Origin: Clostridia bacterium
GTDB lineage: Bacteria; Bacillota; Peptococcia; Peptococcales; SKKY01
Reading direction: 5' to 3'
Length of the DNA stretch: 6,845 nucleotides
Assembly (NCBI GenBank): GCA_007123515.1
Contig: SKKY01000001.1
Location: 1-6,845, forward strand
In this document: piece by piece, positions 1 to 6,410 of the stretch
Numbering within the stretch: position 1 is the first letter of the stretch
How the letters are laid out: every line of letters begins with the position of its first letter
Program-made: the position numbers and the translations under genes
Notes under the pieces: model-generated
Told to the model about the DNA's origin: nothing
The model's input: the letters and a program-made list of their open reading frames with translations, nothing else
Databases searched by the model: none

Positions 1-105
1 GTGTCAGTTCCGATGAATACGGAAGCGGAGTCATTAAATGTAGCCGTGGCAGCAGGAATTATTATGTATAGTCTTAGTAAAGAACAGTTTTGTCAGAAAA
101 ATTAA
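1..105 (+). CDS. SpoU/TrmH-family RNA 2'-O-methyltransferase, C-terminal end (partial)
   Basis: Frame 1 is open from the first base to a TAA at 103-105 and gives 34 residues beginning VSVPMNTEAESLNVAVAAG. This matches motif 3 of the SpoU (SPOUT) methyltransferases, the PM....ESLNV.VA pattern that forms part of the C-terminal trefoil knot and binds S-adenosylmethionine. These enzymes methylate ribose 2'-OH groups in rRNA or tRNA in the cytoplasm. The protein ends 15 residues after the motif, which is normal for the family, so the gene is intact at this end and its start lies upstream of the window. In B. subtilis the SpoU-family gene ysgA sits just upstream of pheS, so this may be its counterpart, but the target nucleotide cannot be judged from this fragment. 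No terminator hairpin follows it, so some read-through into the pheS leader is possible. Confidence 0.9.
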   Translation: MSVPMNTEAESLNVAVAAGIIMYSLSKEQFCQKN

Positions 106-106
106 T

Positions 107-136
107 TTGAAAATTATTAATAATTTATGGTATAAT
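107..136 (+). promoter_or_regulatory. Sigma-A promoter of the pheST operon
   Basis: A TTGAAA -35 box at 107-112 and a perfect TATAAT -10 box at 131-136 are separated by 18 bases. The -10 box is preceded by TGG, an extended -10 element. Transcription should start near position 143, just before the T-box leader. The promoter begins two bases after the stop codon of the upstream methyltransferase gene. Position and match are seen directly; activity is inferred. Confidence 0.85.
111..126. repeat. Perfect 16-bp AT-only palindrome in the promoter spacer
   Basis: AAATTATT at 111-118 is followed directly by its exact reverse complement at 119-126. The palindrome fills most of the spacer between the -35 and -10 boxes, where a bound dimeric protein would block RNA polymerase. 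It consists only of A and T, so chance in AT-rich DNA is a real alternative. No known operator consensus was recognised. Confidence 0.5.
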
Positions 137-342
137 TTCATATCAATATGAAAAAGATGATGAAGGGAAGCCGTTATATCGTTCTTTACAAAGGGAGTTG
201 GGGTCGTTGGACTGAAAGCCTCAGCTAAAGTGATATAATCAGGATTTCGTCCCGGAATTGCAATGCTGAAATAACAGTAGGTATAGCCGGCTTATCACCG
301 TTACCGATACTTGAGATGGCTTTATCATATAGTGTAAAGCTG

Positions 343-382
343 AATTAGGGTGGTACCGCGATCTAACCTTCGCCCCTGTATT
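343..382 (+). promoter_or_regulatory. T-box motif and antiterminator
   Basis: AGGGTGGTACCGCG at 347-360 is the near-invariant T-box sequence. AGGG 347-350 pairs with CCCT 374-377, and GCG 358-360 pairs with CGC 371-373. This leaves the seven-base bulge UGGUACC at 351-357, which captures the NCCA end of uncharged tRNA. The variable bulge base is U354, which pairs with discriminator base A, the usual one in bacterial tRNA-Phe. AAT 343-345 with ATT 380-382 can extend the helix. The 3' strand at 371-377 is shared with the terminator, so the two structures exclude each other. Confidence 0.93.
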
Positions 383-403
383 GGGGAGAAGGTTTATTTT
401 TTT
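365..403 (+). terminator. Intrinsic terminator of the T-box leader
   Basis: AACCTTC at 365-371 pairs with GAAGGTT at 388-394, and CCCC 373-376 pairs with GGGG 383-386. There is one G-A mismatch (372/387) and a six-base loop. A U-rich tract at 395-403 follows, broken only by A396. The hairpin shares bases 371-376 with the antiterminator. It should form, and stop transcription before pheS, when tRNA-Phe is charged. Confidence 0.93.
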
Positions 404-410
404 GAATTTT

Positions 411-418
411 AGGAGGGG
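411..418 (+). promoter_or_regulatory. Ribosome binding site of pheS
   Basis: AGGAGGGG lies eight bases after the terminator U-tract. Counting from AGGAGG (411-416), the spacer to the TTG at 424 is seven bases, which is near ideal. No ATG or GTG lies in frame between this site and the conserved N-terminal region, so it decides for the TTG start. Confidence 0.85.
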
Positions 419-423
419 TTTTT

Positions 424-1446
424 TTGAGACAGCAACTAGAAGAAATTAAAGAAAAAACAAAAAAGGTACTAGAAGAAAATTTTAATTCAGAAGAATTAAA
501 TGATCTTAAGGTGAAAATTTTAGGAAAAAAAGGCGAATTAACTACTATTTTAAAAGAGATGGGTAAGGTATCGGCTGAGGAAAGACCCGTTATTGGACAA
601 TTAGCTAATCAGGTCAGAGATGAGTTACAGCAGGTTTTTGCTGAAAAACAGCAGGAGATAAAAAACAAAGAGTTAGAAAACAAGCTTAAAGAAGAGACGA
701 TTGATGTAACCCTGCCAGGAAGAGAAATGAAAAAAGGGAGCATCCATCCGATAACAAAAACCATTATGGAAGCTGAAGATATTTTTATTGGGCTTGGTTT
801 TGAAATTGCAGAAGGTCCGGAGATAGAAACCGACTTTTATAATTTTGAAGCACTGAATCTGCCAAAAGATCATCCGGCCAGAGATATGCAGGATTCTTTT
901 TATATTACTCCTGAAGTCTTGTTAAGAACTCACACTTCACCGGTTCAGATCCGATCTATGATTGAAAAAAAATCAGAGATCCCTCTAAAAATCATTTGTC
1001 CGGGTAAAGTATACAGGAGAGATGATGATGCGACGCATTCTCCGATGTTCCATCAAATTGAAGGCCTTGTCATAGATAAGAATATAAGAATGAGCGATTT
1101 AAAAGGAGTGCTGCTTACCTTTGCCCGTGAGATGTTTGGTACAGAACAAAAAATTCGCCTTCGCCCAAGTTTTTTCCCATTTACTGAACCAAGTGCAGAA
1201 GTTGATATTTCCTGTGTTATGTGTGGAGGAAAAGGGTGCAGAGTTTGCAAACAAACAGGTTGGCTTGAAATACTAGGTTCAGGTATGGTTCATCCGAATG
1301 TACTGCGTTACGGTGGATATGATCCCGAGGAAGTTTCAGCGTTTGCTTTTGGAATGGGCGTAGAAAGAATTGCCATGCTAAAATACGGAATCAATGATTT
1401 GCGTTTGTTTTATGAAAATGATGTCAGATTTTTAAGTCAATTTTAA
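424..1446 (+). CDS. pheS: Phenylalanine--tRNA ligase alpha subunit
   Basis: Catalytic subunit of the cytoplasmic alpha2-beta2 phenylalanyl-tRNA synthetase, which activates phenylalanine with ATP and charges tRNA-Phe. The 340 residues match the usual bacterial length. An N-terminal helical, coiled-coil-like region (about 1-90, with ILGKKGELT) is followed by the class II catalytic domain. Landmarks are LLRTHTSPVQIR (166-177), motif 2 with KVYRRDDDATHSPMFHQIEG (195-214), FTEPSAEVD and GSGMVHPNVL. Motif 3 contains AFAFGMGVERIAML (306-319), where A308 corresponds to E. coli A294 in the amino-acid pocket. A cysteine quartet C264, C267, C272, C275 (C-x2-C-x4-C-x2-C) sits before WLEILGSG; E. coli PheS lacks it. 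The start is a TTG, supported by the AGGAGGGG site and a stop codon in frame at 403-405. It is the first gene of the T-box-controlled operon, 21 bases before pheT. Confidence 0.98.
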   Translation: MRQQLEEIKEKTKKVLEENFNSEELNDLKVKILGKKGELTTILKEMGKVSAEERPVIGQLANQVRDELQQVFAEKQQEIKNKELENKLKEETIDVTLPGREMKKGSIHPITKTIMEAEDIFIGLGFEIAEGPEIETDFYNFEALNLPKDHPARDMQDSFYITPEVLLRTHTSPVQIRSMIEKKSEIPLKIICPGKVYRRDDDATHSPMFHQIEGLVIDKNIRMSDLKGVLLTFAREMFGTEQKIRLRPSFFPFTEPSAEVDISCVMCGGKGCRVCKQTGWLEILGSGMVHPNVLRYGGYDPEEVSAFAFGMGVERIAMLKYGINDLRLFYENDVRFLSQF

Positions 1447-1448
1447 TA

Positions 1449-1454
1449 GAGGAG
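1449..1454 (+). promoter_or_regulatory. Ribosome binding site of pheT
   Basis: GAGGAG begins two bases after the pheS stop codon and is followed by a rather long 13-base spacer to the ATG at 1468. The intervening GTG at 1457 is out of frame and meets a stop after two codons. The conserved N-terminus MNLSYKWLKEYVD supports ATG 1468 as the start despite the long spacing. Confidence 0.7.
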
Positions 1455-1467
1455 CTGTGAAATAATA

Positions 1468-3900
1468 ATGAATTTATCTTATAAATGGTTAAAAGAATAT
1501 GTTGATTTTGATCTGACTCCGGAAACCTTAGCAGAAAAGCTGACTTCTTCCGGAATTGCGGTCGAGGGAATTACCAATCTTTCAGAAGAATTAAGTGATA
1601 TTGTAATAGGAGAAGTCATCTCCTGTGAGCAACACCCGAATGCTGATAAATTATCTTTATGTAAAGTATCAGATGGTCAAGGTGAGTACCCGGTGGTTTG
1701 CGGAGCGATAAATGTAGCGAAAGGTCAAAAAATTGTTTTTGCGAAAATCGGTGCCACATTACCTGGTGATTTTACAATTAAAGCGGCAAAACTAAGAGGT
1801 GTAGACTCTGAAGGGATGATTTGCTCAGCTAAGGAACTTGGCATTTCTTCAGAATGGCTTTTGCCCGAGCAAAGAGATGGCATATTGGTTTTAGATACGG
1901 ATGCTCCCATTGGTTCTGATGCGATAGCGTATCTTGATCTTGATGATTATGTAATGGAACTTGATCTGACACCGGATCGCGGGGATTGCCTGAGCCTTAT
2001 TAATGTAGCCAGACAGGTAGCTGCTATTACCGGATCACGGGTACGATTCCCGGATATTGCTTTTAATGAAGTCATTACTGAATCAGATAAAGGTATAGAC
2101 ATAAAAATTGAAGCACCGGAAGATTGTCCCAGATATGTAGGGAAAATTGTAGAAAATATTCAGGTTGGGCCATCACCTTTTTGGGTGCAGAATAAGCTTA
2201 GAAATGCTGGAATCAGACCGATCAGCAACGTGGTGGATGTTACCAATTATGTTCTGCTTGAACTGGGTCAGCCACTGCATGCTTTTGATTATGAACAACT
2301 TCAGGGACAACAGATTATTGTCAGAAGATCAAAAAAAGGGGAAACGATTGTCACTTTAGATGAACAAGAACGAACGCTTGATGACACGATGCTACTTATT
2401 TGTGATGCTGCTAGACCAGTGGCGATCGCTGGTGTTATGGGTGCCGAGAATTCAGAGGTGACGGAAAAAACACAGACGGTTCTTATCGAGTCGGCATATT
2501 TTAACCCTGTTAGTGTCAGAAAAACATCAACAAAGTTAGGTTTGCGATCAGAGGCCTCTGCCAGGTTTGAAAAAGGCATTAATTACGAGCAGACAAAAGT
2601 GGCAGCTCAAAGAGCAGCTCAGTTGCTTTCTGAAATTTCAAGCGCAATTCCGCACGAATCTGAGACAGATGTTTATCCAAATCCAATAGAGAGAGCCAGA
2701 GTCTCTTTGCGATTTACGAAAGTTAATCAGCTTCTTGGTACTTCCCTAACAAATGAAGAAATAAAAGATATATTAAAAAGTTTACAGCTTGAAATGGTGG
2801 AGGATAATGGTGATTCAGTAATTTTTCAAATTCCTGCTTTCAGGCCTGATTTACGAATCGAGGAAGATTTGATAGAGGAGGTGGCCTCCATTTTTGGTCT
2901 GGAAAACATTCCGGTAACACTTCCTTACGGAGATACACATAAAGGGGCAAGAAACACAGAACAAAAGATCCGTACAAGAATCTTTGAAGTGCTAAAAGCA
3001 GCAGGTGCTAATGAAATTATTACCTATAGCTTTATTAACCGTAATCATCTGGATAAGATATTGTTGCCGGAAAATGATCTTCGCAGAAATGTTGTAGAAG
3101 TGCTAAATCCCTTATCTGAAGAACAAGGAGTTATGCGAACCACTTTGATTCCGGGAATTCTTGATAATGCATTGCGAAATCATAACCGAAAATCAGAAAA
3201 TCTTTTAACTTTTGAAGTCGGAAAAGTTTATTACAAAAATGGATTTCCGGAAAAAACGGAACTGCCTGAAGAAGAAATGAAATTGTCTGTCTTTGGCAGA
3301 GGGAGAATGGCCGGAGACTGGAAAAATAAAGCGGAAGAGATTGATTTCTATTATATTAAAGGGATGATCGATGCTTTGTTCTCCAGCCTAAAAATAAATG
3401 ATATTGAATATGTACCCGCTAATGATTCCGGTGAGTATCATCCCGGGCGTTGCGCAAAAATTCTTCTTGGGGGCACTTTTATCGGATACATCGGTGAATT
3501 GAATCCAAAAGTCGCTGATAATTACAGTCTTTCCGGCAGGAACTATATGGCCGAGTTGCACTTAGATACCATCATTACATCCTGTGAGGAAAAAATAAGT
3601 TACCGGTATCTTCCGAAATATCCCGGGATGAACAGAGATCTGGCGATTTTGATTGATGATCAGATCAGAGCCGGACAAATTGTTGAGACTATTGAAAAAA
3701 CAGGCGGAGAATTGCTTCGCAACGTAGAGGTATTTGATTTATATCAGGGTGCACAGATTCCTGAAGGAAAGAAAAGTATTGCCTTCTCACTTCAGTTCCA
3801 GGCTGAGGACCGGACATTGACGGATGATGAAGTGAGTATCATTATTGAAAAGATCAAGCAAGTGTTAGAAGAAACCTTTGCCGCTAAACTAAGAGACTAG
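1468..3900 (+). CDS. pheT: Phenylalanine--tRNA ligase beta subunit
   Basis: Partner of PheS; it binds tRNA-Phe and hydrolyses mischarged Tyr-tRNA-Phe. At 810 residues it has the full length of the long bacterial type (about 800). Domains in order: the N-terminal segment MNLSYKWLKEYVD; an EMAP-like tRNA-binding domain (about 40-148, IVIGEVISCEQHPNADKLSL); the DLTPDRGDC motif (166-174); the B3/B4 editing domain (about 210-395) with GQPLHAFD, where H271 corresponds to the E. coli editing-site histidine, and GVMGAENSEVT with E327; and the B5 domain (about 410-485) ending in FRPDLRIEEDLIEE. A catalytically inactive synthetase-like core follows. Last is the FDX-ACB anticodon-binding domain (about 712-806, beginning YRYLPKYPGMNRDLAI). 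No truncation or frameshift is seen. The stop TAG overlaps the Shine-Dalgarno of the next gene, suggesting coupled translation. The zapA gene often found after pheT in Firmicutes is absent here. Confidence 0.98.
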   Translation: MNLSYKWLKEYVDFDLTPETLAEKLTSSGIAVEGITNLSEELSDIVIGEVISCEQHPNADKLSLCKVSDGQGEYPVVCGAINVAKGQKIVFAKIGATLPGDFTIKAAKLRGVDSEGMICSAKELGISSEWLLPEQRDGILVLDTDAPIGSDAIAYLDLDDYVMELDLTPDRGDCLSLINVARQVAAITGSRVRFPDIAFNEVITESDKGIDIKIEAPEDCPRYVGKIVENIQVGPSPFWVQNKLRNAGIRPISNVVDVTNYVLLELGQPLHAFDYEQLQGQQIIVRRSKKGETIVTLDEQERTLDDTMLLICDAARPVAIAGVMGAENSEVTEKTQTVLIESAYFNPVSVRKTSTKLGLRSEASARFEKGINYEQTKVAAQRAAQLLSEISSAIPHESETDVYPNPIERARVSLRFTKVNQLLGTSLTNEEIKDILKSLQLEMVEDNGDSVIFQIPAFRPDLRIEEDLIEEVASIFGLENIPVTLPYGDTHKGARNTEQKIRTRIFEVLKAAGANEIITYSFINRNHLDKILLPENDLRRNVVEVLNPLSEEQGVMRTTLIPGILDNALRNHNRKSENLLTFEVGKVYYKNGFPEKTELPEEEMKLSVFGRGRMAGDWKNKAEEIDFYYIKGMIDALFSSLKINDIEYVPANDSGEYHPGRCAKILLGGTFIGYIGELNPKVADNYSLSGRNYMAELHLDTIITSCEEKISYRYLPKYPGMNRDLAILIDDQIRAGQIVETIEKTGGELLRNVEVFDLYQGAQIPEGKKSIAFSLQFQAEDRTLTDDEVSIIIEKIKQVLEETFAAKLRD

Positions 3901-3906
3901 GAGGTG
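3899..3906 (+). promoter_or_regulatory. Strong Shine-Dalgarno overlapping the pheT stop and the GTG of the U32 gene
   Basis: AGGAGGTG is an eight-base perfect complement to the 16S anti-Shine-Dalgarno. It begins inside the pheT TAG and ends on the GTG at 3904-3906, so it cannot serve that GTG with normal spacing. Six bases separate its end from an in-frame ATC at 3913, which is close to optimal. The site therefore puts the annotated start of the next gene in doubt. Confidence 0.75.
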
Positions 3907-6408
3907 GCTTGTATCAGAAAAATAGAGTTGCTTGCTCCTGCCGGTTCGGCGCAGTCCTTGCGTGCGGCCATAGAAAATGGTGCAGATGCGGTATATTTAG
4001 GAACAGAGGAATTTAGTGCCCGGTATTTTGCTGAGAACTTTAAGCTTGAAGAACTTTCTGATGTCGTAAAAGAGGCCCACAGGAGATCTGTCAGGGTTTA
4101 TCTGACGGTCAACACCTTGATGAATGATTCAGAAACAAATGCCTATCCGGACTATCTTTACCAAGTTGCCCAGGCTGGAATCGATGCGCTCATTGTTCAG
4201 GATCCTGGTGTTATCTACCTGACTCAAAAGATGCTGCCTGAGCTGCCAATACATGGCAGTACGCAAATGACAGTTCATAACAGTCTTGGCGCTTCAGCAC
4301 TTTATAATATGGGATTTAGCAGGGTTGTTATGGCCCGCGAGACCAGCCTGAAGGATATTGCCGATATCCGAAAAAAAGTCCCGATTGAGATTGAAATGTT
4401 TGCTCATGGTGCTTTATGTGTCAGTTATTCCGGAATTTGTTATATGAGTAGTATGATCGGAGGCAGAAGTGGAAACAGGGGGCGTTGTGCCCAGCCTTGC
4501 CGGTTGCCATATCAGCTTTATGAGCAAAGCTCGGAGCTTTCCAGGAATCAAAAAAATCAGGAATACCTTTTAAGCACAAAAGATCTCAGAATGATTGAAT
4601 ATATACCGGATATTATCAAAAGCGGTGTCAATTCACTAAAACTTGAAGGCAGAATGAAAAGGCCGGAATATGTGGCGATAGTAACCAGTCATTATCGTAA
4701 AGCGATTGATAATTATATAAAAGATCCGGCTGCTTTTATGATTGACCCTAAAGATATAAAAGAATTAGAGCAGACTTTCAGCAGAGGAAACACTAGCGGC
4801 CATTACTTCGGCAAACCCGATCAAATGTCAATGTCTTTTGAAAAGCCCAATCATGCAGGGACGCTGATGGGTAAAGTCGTTGGTTTTAAAAGGGGCGGCT
4901 TTGAAGTTAAGCTTTTTGAAGATGTTTCAAAAGGTGACGGTTATCTGTTGCAATCTGAGGATGGAGAGATCAATGGCACCGTTACCGATTTTCCAGGTCA
5001 AAAAAGCGAAACAGAAAAAGCGATAGCCGGTCAGACGATTATGTTGGCCAGCAAAGGCCGGGCGAGACTAGGCCAGCTTGTCTACAAGATAAGGGACTCA
5101 GAGTTAAACAGAAAAGCCCGGGATACTTTTTCTTCGGAACGAGTCAGTAAAAAATCCGGGATTAATGTAAAAGTGTGGCTTGAAGAATTTCAGCCTGTCC
5201 ATTATGAAGTAATTGATGAAGAGGGTTACCATGTTGCAGGCAAAGGAACCATTCCTCTTGAAAAAGCAATCAATAGACCCTTATCTGAAGAAATTATCAT
5301 TGAACAGCTATCCAGATTGGGGAATACGCCTTTTGTATTACAAGAGCTGAGTGCTGATATCCAAACAGATCTTATCGTTCCCTTACGGGAGTTAAATGCG
5401 ATCAGGAAAGATTTTGTCTCAAAACTTGAAGAGTTGCGGATTGCTGAGTATAATACATTGCAATTACCGGATCATGAGGTCTTTATAAAAAGAAAACCTG
5501 AATTAACAAAACAGAAAAAGTCGCTGATTCCCAAAAAAATTGCTGTATCGGTTAGTACGGTTGATGCAGTAGAGTCTGCTGTTAAAGGTGGTGCAGATAT
5601 TGTCTATCTGTATCTTGACACATTCCGTCAATATCCGTCGCTTACAAATGAAGATATAAAAAAGACACTATCGTATACGGGCGATCATACAGAGCTGGTT
5701 TTTATCGTGCCTCCTTTAATCAAAGAAAAGAAAATTACCGATTATCAAAAAAAAATAGCAGAGATTATGGATGCCGGGGGTCGTTTTTTTTCTATTTCTA
5801 ATATTGGACATATGGCATTGTCTGATCAGATACGACATGCTGCTGAATTTACCCTGAATGTATATAATTCATATGCAGTCGAATTTTTAAGGGAAAACAA
5901 GGTAAAAAGAGTTACGTTATCTCCGGAGTTGTCATTACAGCAAATCAGTCAAATGGCTGATTCGGAAGCAGAAAAAGAAATCATAGTACAGGGAAATTTC
6001 CCTGTACTAACGACTGAATATTGTATGAATTCGGCCTTATCGCTATGCGATAAAAAAAGCAAGGCTTCTATGCCTTGTAATTCACCACAGTATATAAAAG
6101 ACAGAAAAAAATATCATTTTCCTCTGGCCTTTGATAATGACTGCAGAATGTATATTTATAACGCTAAGGAATTATCCTTGTTTAGGGATCTTGAAAAAAT
6201 TATGAAGAGTCCGGTAGATGTTCTAAGAATAGAAGCTCGGACAGATTCTCCAGAAAAGATACAAATAAAGACTGCATTATATAAAGAACAGACAGAATTA
6301 TTTAATCATAGTAATGCTATGTCAATCACGAAAGAAAAGATAGAAAAAATAAGCGCTCTTTCTCCGAGGGGACTGACAGCAGGTCATTTTTTCAGAGGTG
6401 TTGAATAA
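3904..6408 (+). CDS. U32-family protein (RlhA-like, probable Fe-S RNA hydroxylase; often annotated as collagenase-like peptidase)
   Basis: This 834-residue protein belongs to the U32 family. Several members, including E. coli RlhA (23S rRNA) and the TrhP proteins (tRNA), are now known as RNA hydroxylation enzymes rather than peptidases. The N-terminal barrel opens with IELLAPAGSAQSLRAAIENG and carries the U32 signature EMFAHGALCVSYSGICYMSS (164-183). Cysteines C172, C179, C195 and C199 (the last two in RCAQPC) are the expected Fe-S ligands. STKDLRMI and LKLEGRMKRPEYVA complete the barrel. A beta-rich segment (about 318-400) and a DUF3656-like segment (about 420-520) follow; DUF3656 is typical of RlhA. 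A second, divergent barrel (about 546-800) has C707, C715, C725 and C747. The coordinates use GTG 3904, but an ATC at 3913 may be the true start. It lies three bases after pheT and two before mutS2. The RNA target is unknown. Confidence 0.9.
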   Translation: MACIRKIELLAPAGSAQSLRAAIENGADAVYLGTEEFSARYFAENFKLEELSDVVKEAHRRSVRVYLTVNTLMNDSETNAYPDYLYQVAQAGIDALIVQDPGVIYLTQKMLPELPIHGSTQMTVHNSLGASALYNMGFSRVVMARETSLKDIADIRKKVPIEIEMFAHGALCVSYSGICYMSSMIGGRSGNRGRCAQPCRLPYQLYEQSSELSRNQKNQEYLLSTKDLRMIEYIPDIIKSGVNSLKLEGRMKRPEYVAIVTSHYRKAIDNYIKDPAAFMIDPKDIKELEQTFSRGNTSGHYFGKPDQMSMSFEKPNHAGTLMGKVVGFKRGGFEVKLFEDVSKGDGYLLQSEDGEINGTVTDFPGQKSETEKAIAGQTIMLASKGRARLGQLVYKIRDSELNRKARDTFSSERVSKKSGINVKVWLEEFQPVHYEVIDEEGYHVAGKGTIPLEKAINRPLSEEIIIEQLSRLGNTPFVLQELSADIQTDLIVPLRELNAIRKDFVSKLEELRIAEYNTLQLPDHEVFIKRKPELTKQKKSLIPKKIAVSVSTVDAVESAVKGGADIVYLYLDTFRQYPSLTNEDIKKTLSYTGDHTELVFIVPPLIKEKKITDYQKKIAEIMDAGGRFFSISNIGHMALSDQIRHAAEFTLNVYNSYAVEFLRENKVKRVTLSPELSLQQISQMADSEAEKEIIVQGNFPVLTTEYCMNSALSLCDKKSKASMPCNSPQYIKDRKKYHFPLAFDNDCRMYIYNAKELSLFRDLEKIMKSPVDVLRIEARTDSPEKIQIKTALYKEQTELFNHSNAMSITKEKIEKISALSPRGLTAGHFFRGVE
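4526..4540. repeat. Short inverted repeat within the U32 gene
   Basis: AAAGCTC at 4526-4532 and GAGCTTT at 4534-4540 are exact reverse complements separated by one base. The repeat lies in the linker just after the N-terminal cysteine quartet of the U32 protein, where the sequence is likely variable. No U-tract follows, so it is not a terminator. Significance is doubtful. Confidence 0.4.
5984..6009. repeat. Perfect 26-bp palindrome within the U32 coding sequence
   Basis: The 13-base arm TAGTACAGGGAAA (5984-5996) is followed with no spacer by its exact reverse complement (5997-6009). It encodes about IVQGNFPVL, just ahead of C707, the first cysteine of the second quartet. In RNA it could fold into an 11-bp stem with an AAUU loop; in DNA it could form a cruciform or bind a dimeric protein. 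No U-run follows, so it is not an intrinsic terminator. Its presence is certain; its function is unknown. Confidence 0.9.
6060..6077. repeat. Small hairpin 50 bases after the 26-bp palindrome
   Basis: CAAGGC at 6060-6065 and GCCTTG at 6072-6077 form a six-bp stem with a TTCTAT loop. It lies in codons for the lysine-rich stretch between C715 and C725 of the U32 protein. No U-tract follows. It may be chance, but it is the second inverted repeat within about 100 bases. Confidence 0.45.
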
Positions 6409-6410
6409 TA

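Larger units (their letters stand above)
151..403 (+). promoter_or_regulatory. T-box riboswitch leader, probable tRNA-Phe sensor
   Basis: This untranslated leader senses the charging state of a tRNA and controls transcription of the downstream genes. Stem I can be drawn from TTATATC 174-180 with GATATAA 232-238, CTTTA 184-188 with TAAAG 226-230, and GTTGGGG 197-203 with CCTCAGC 219-225 (G-U pairs allowed). The base closes either as GATGA 156-160 with TCGTC 247-251 or as GGGA 165-168 with TCCC 250-253. The 3' side of the specifier region reads GGATTTCG at 242-249, offering UUC (246-248) or UUU (245-247), both phenylalanine codons. AGGTAT 279-284 can pair with ATACTT 307-312 in the stem II region. 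Stem III is GCTTTA 319-324 with TAAAGC 335-340. The T-box motif and terminator follow. The Phe assignment fits pheS downstream. The exact specifier register is inferred. Confidence 0.93.

Noticed and set aside
2165..2359. Open frame of 64 codons on the + strand inside pheT
   Set aside because: It is out of frame within the conserved editing domain of pheT and has no recognisable motif.
2301..2579. Antisense open frame of 92 codons within pheT, and shorter ones opposite pheS and pheT
   Set aside because: They lie entirely opposite strongly conserved coding sequence, show no recognisable protein motif, and are explained by codon usage of the real genes.
4353..4369. Inverted repeat GGATAT/ATATCC with an A-run after it, as a possible terminator
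   Set aside because: The stem is only six AT-rich pairs, the downstream run is A rather than T on the + strand, and it sits inside conserved coding sequence.
816..5927. Repeated TCCGGA hexamers (seven found by eye, at 816, 1518, 1549, 3246, 4146, 4429 and 5922)
   Set aside because: They are more frequent than a simple base-composition estimate (about one), but all fall in coding sequence and fit preferred codons such as CCG GAA and TCC GGA. No regular spacing is seen.
3904..6408. Collagenase or secreted peptidase function for the U32 protein
   Set aside because: No signal peptide is visible, the signature cysteines fit Fe-S ligands, and characterised relatives such as RlhA and TrhP act on RNA. 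The peptidase name is historical.
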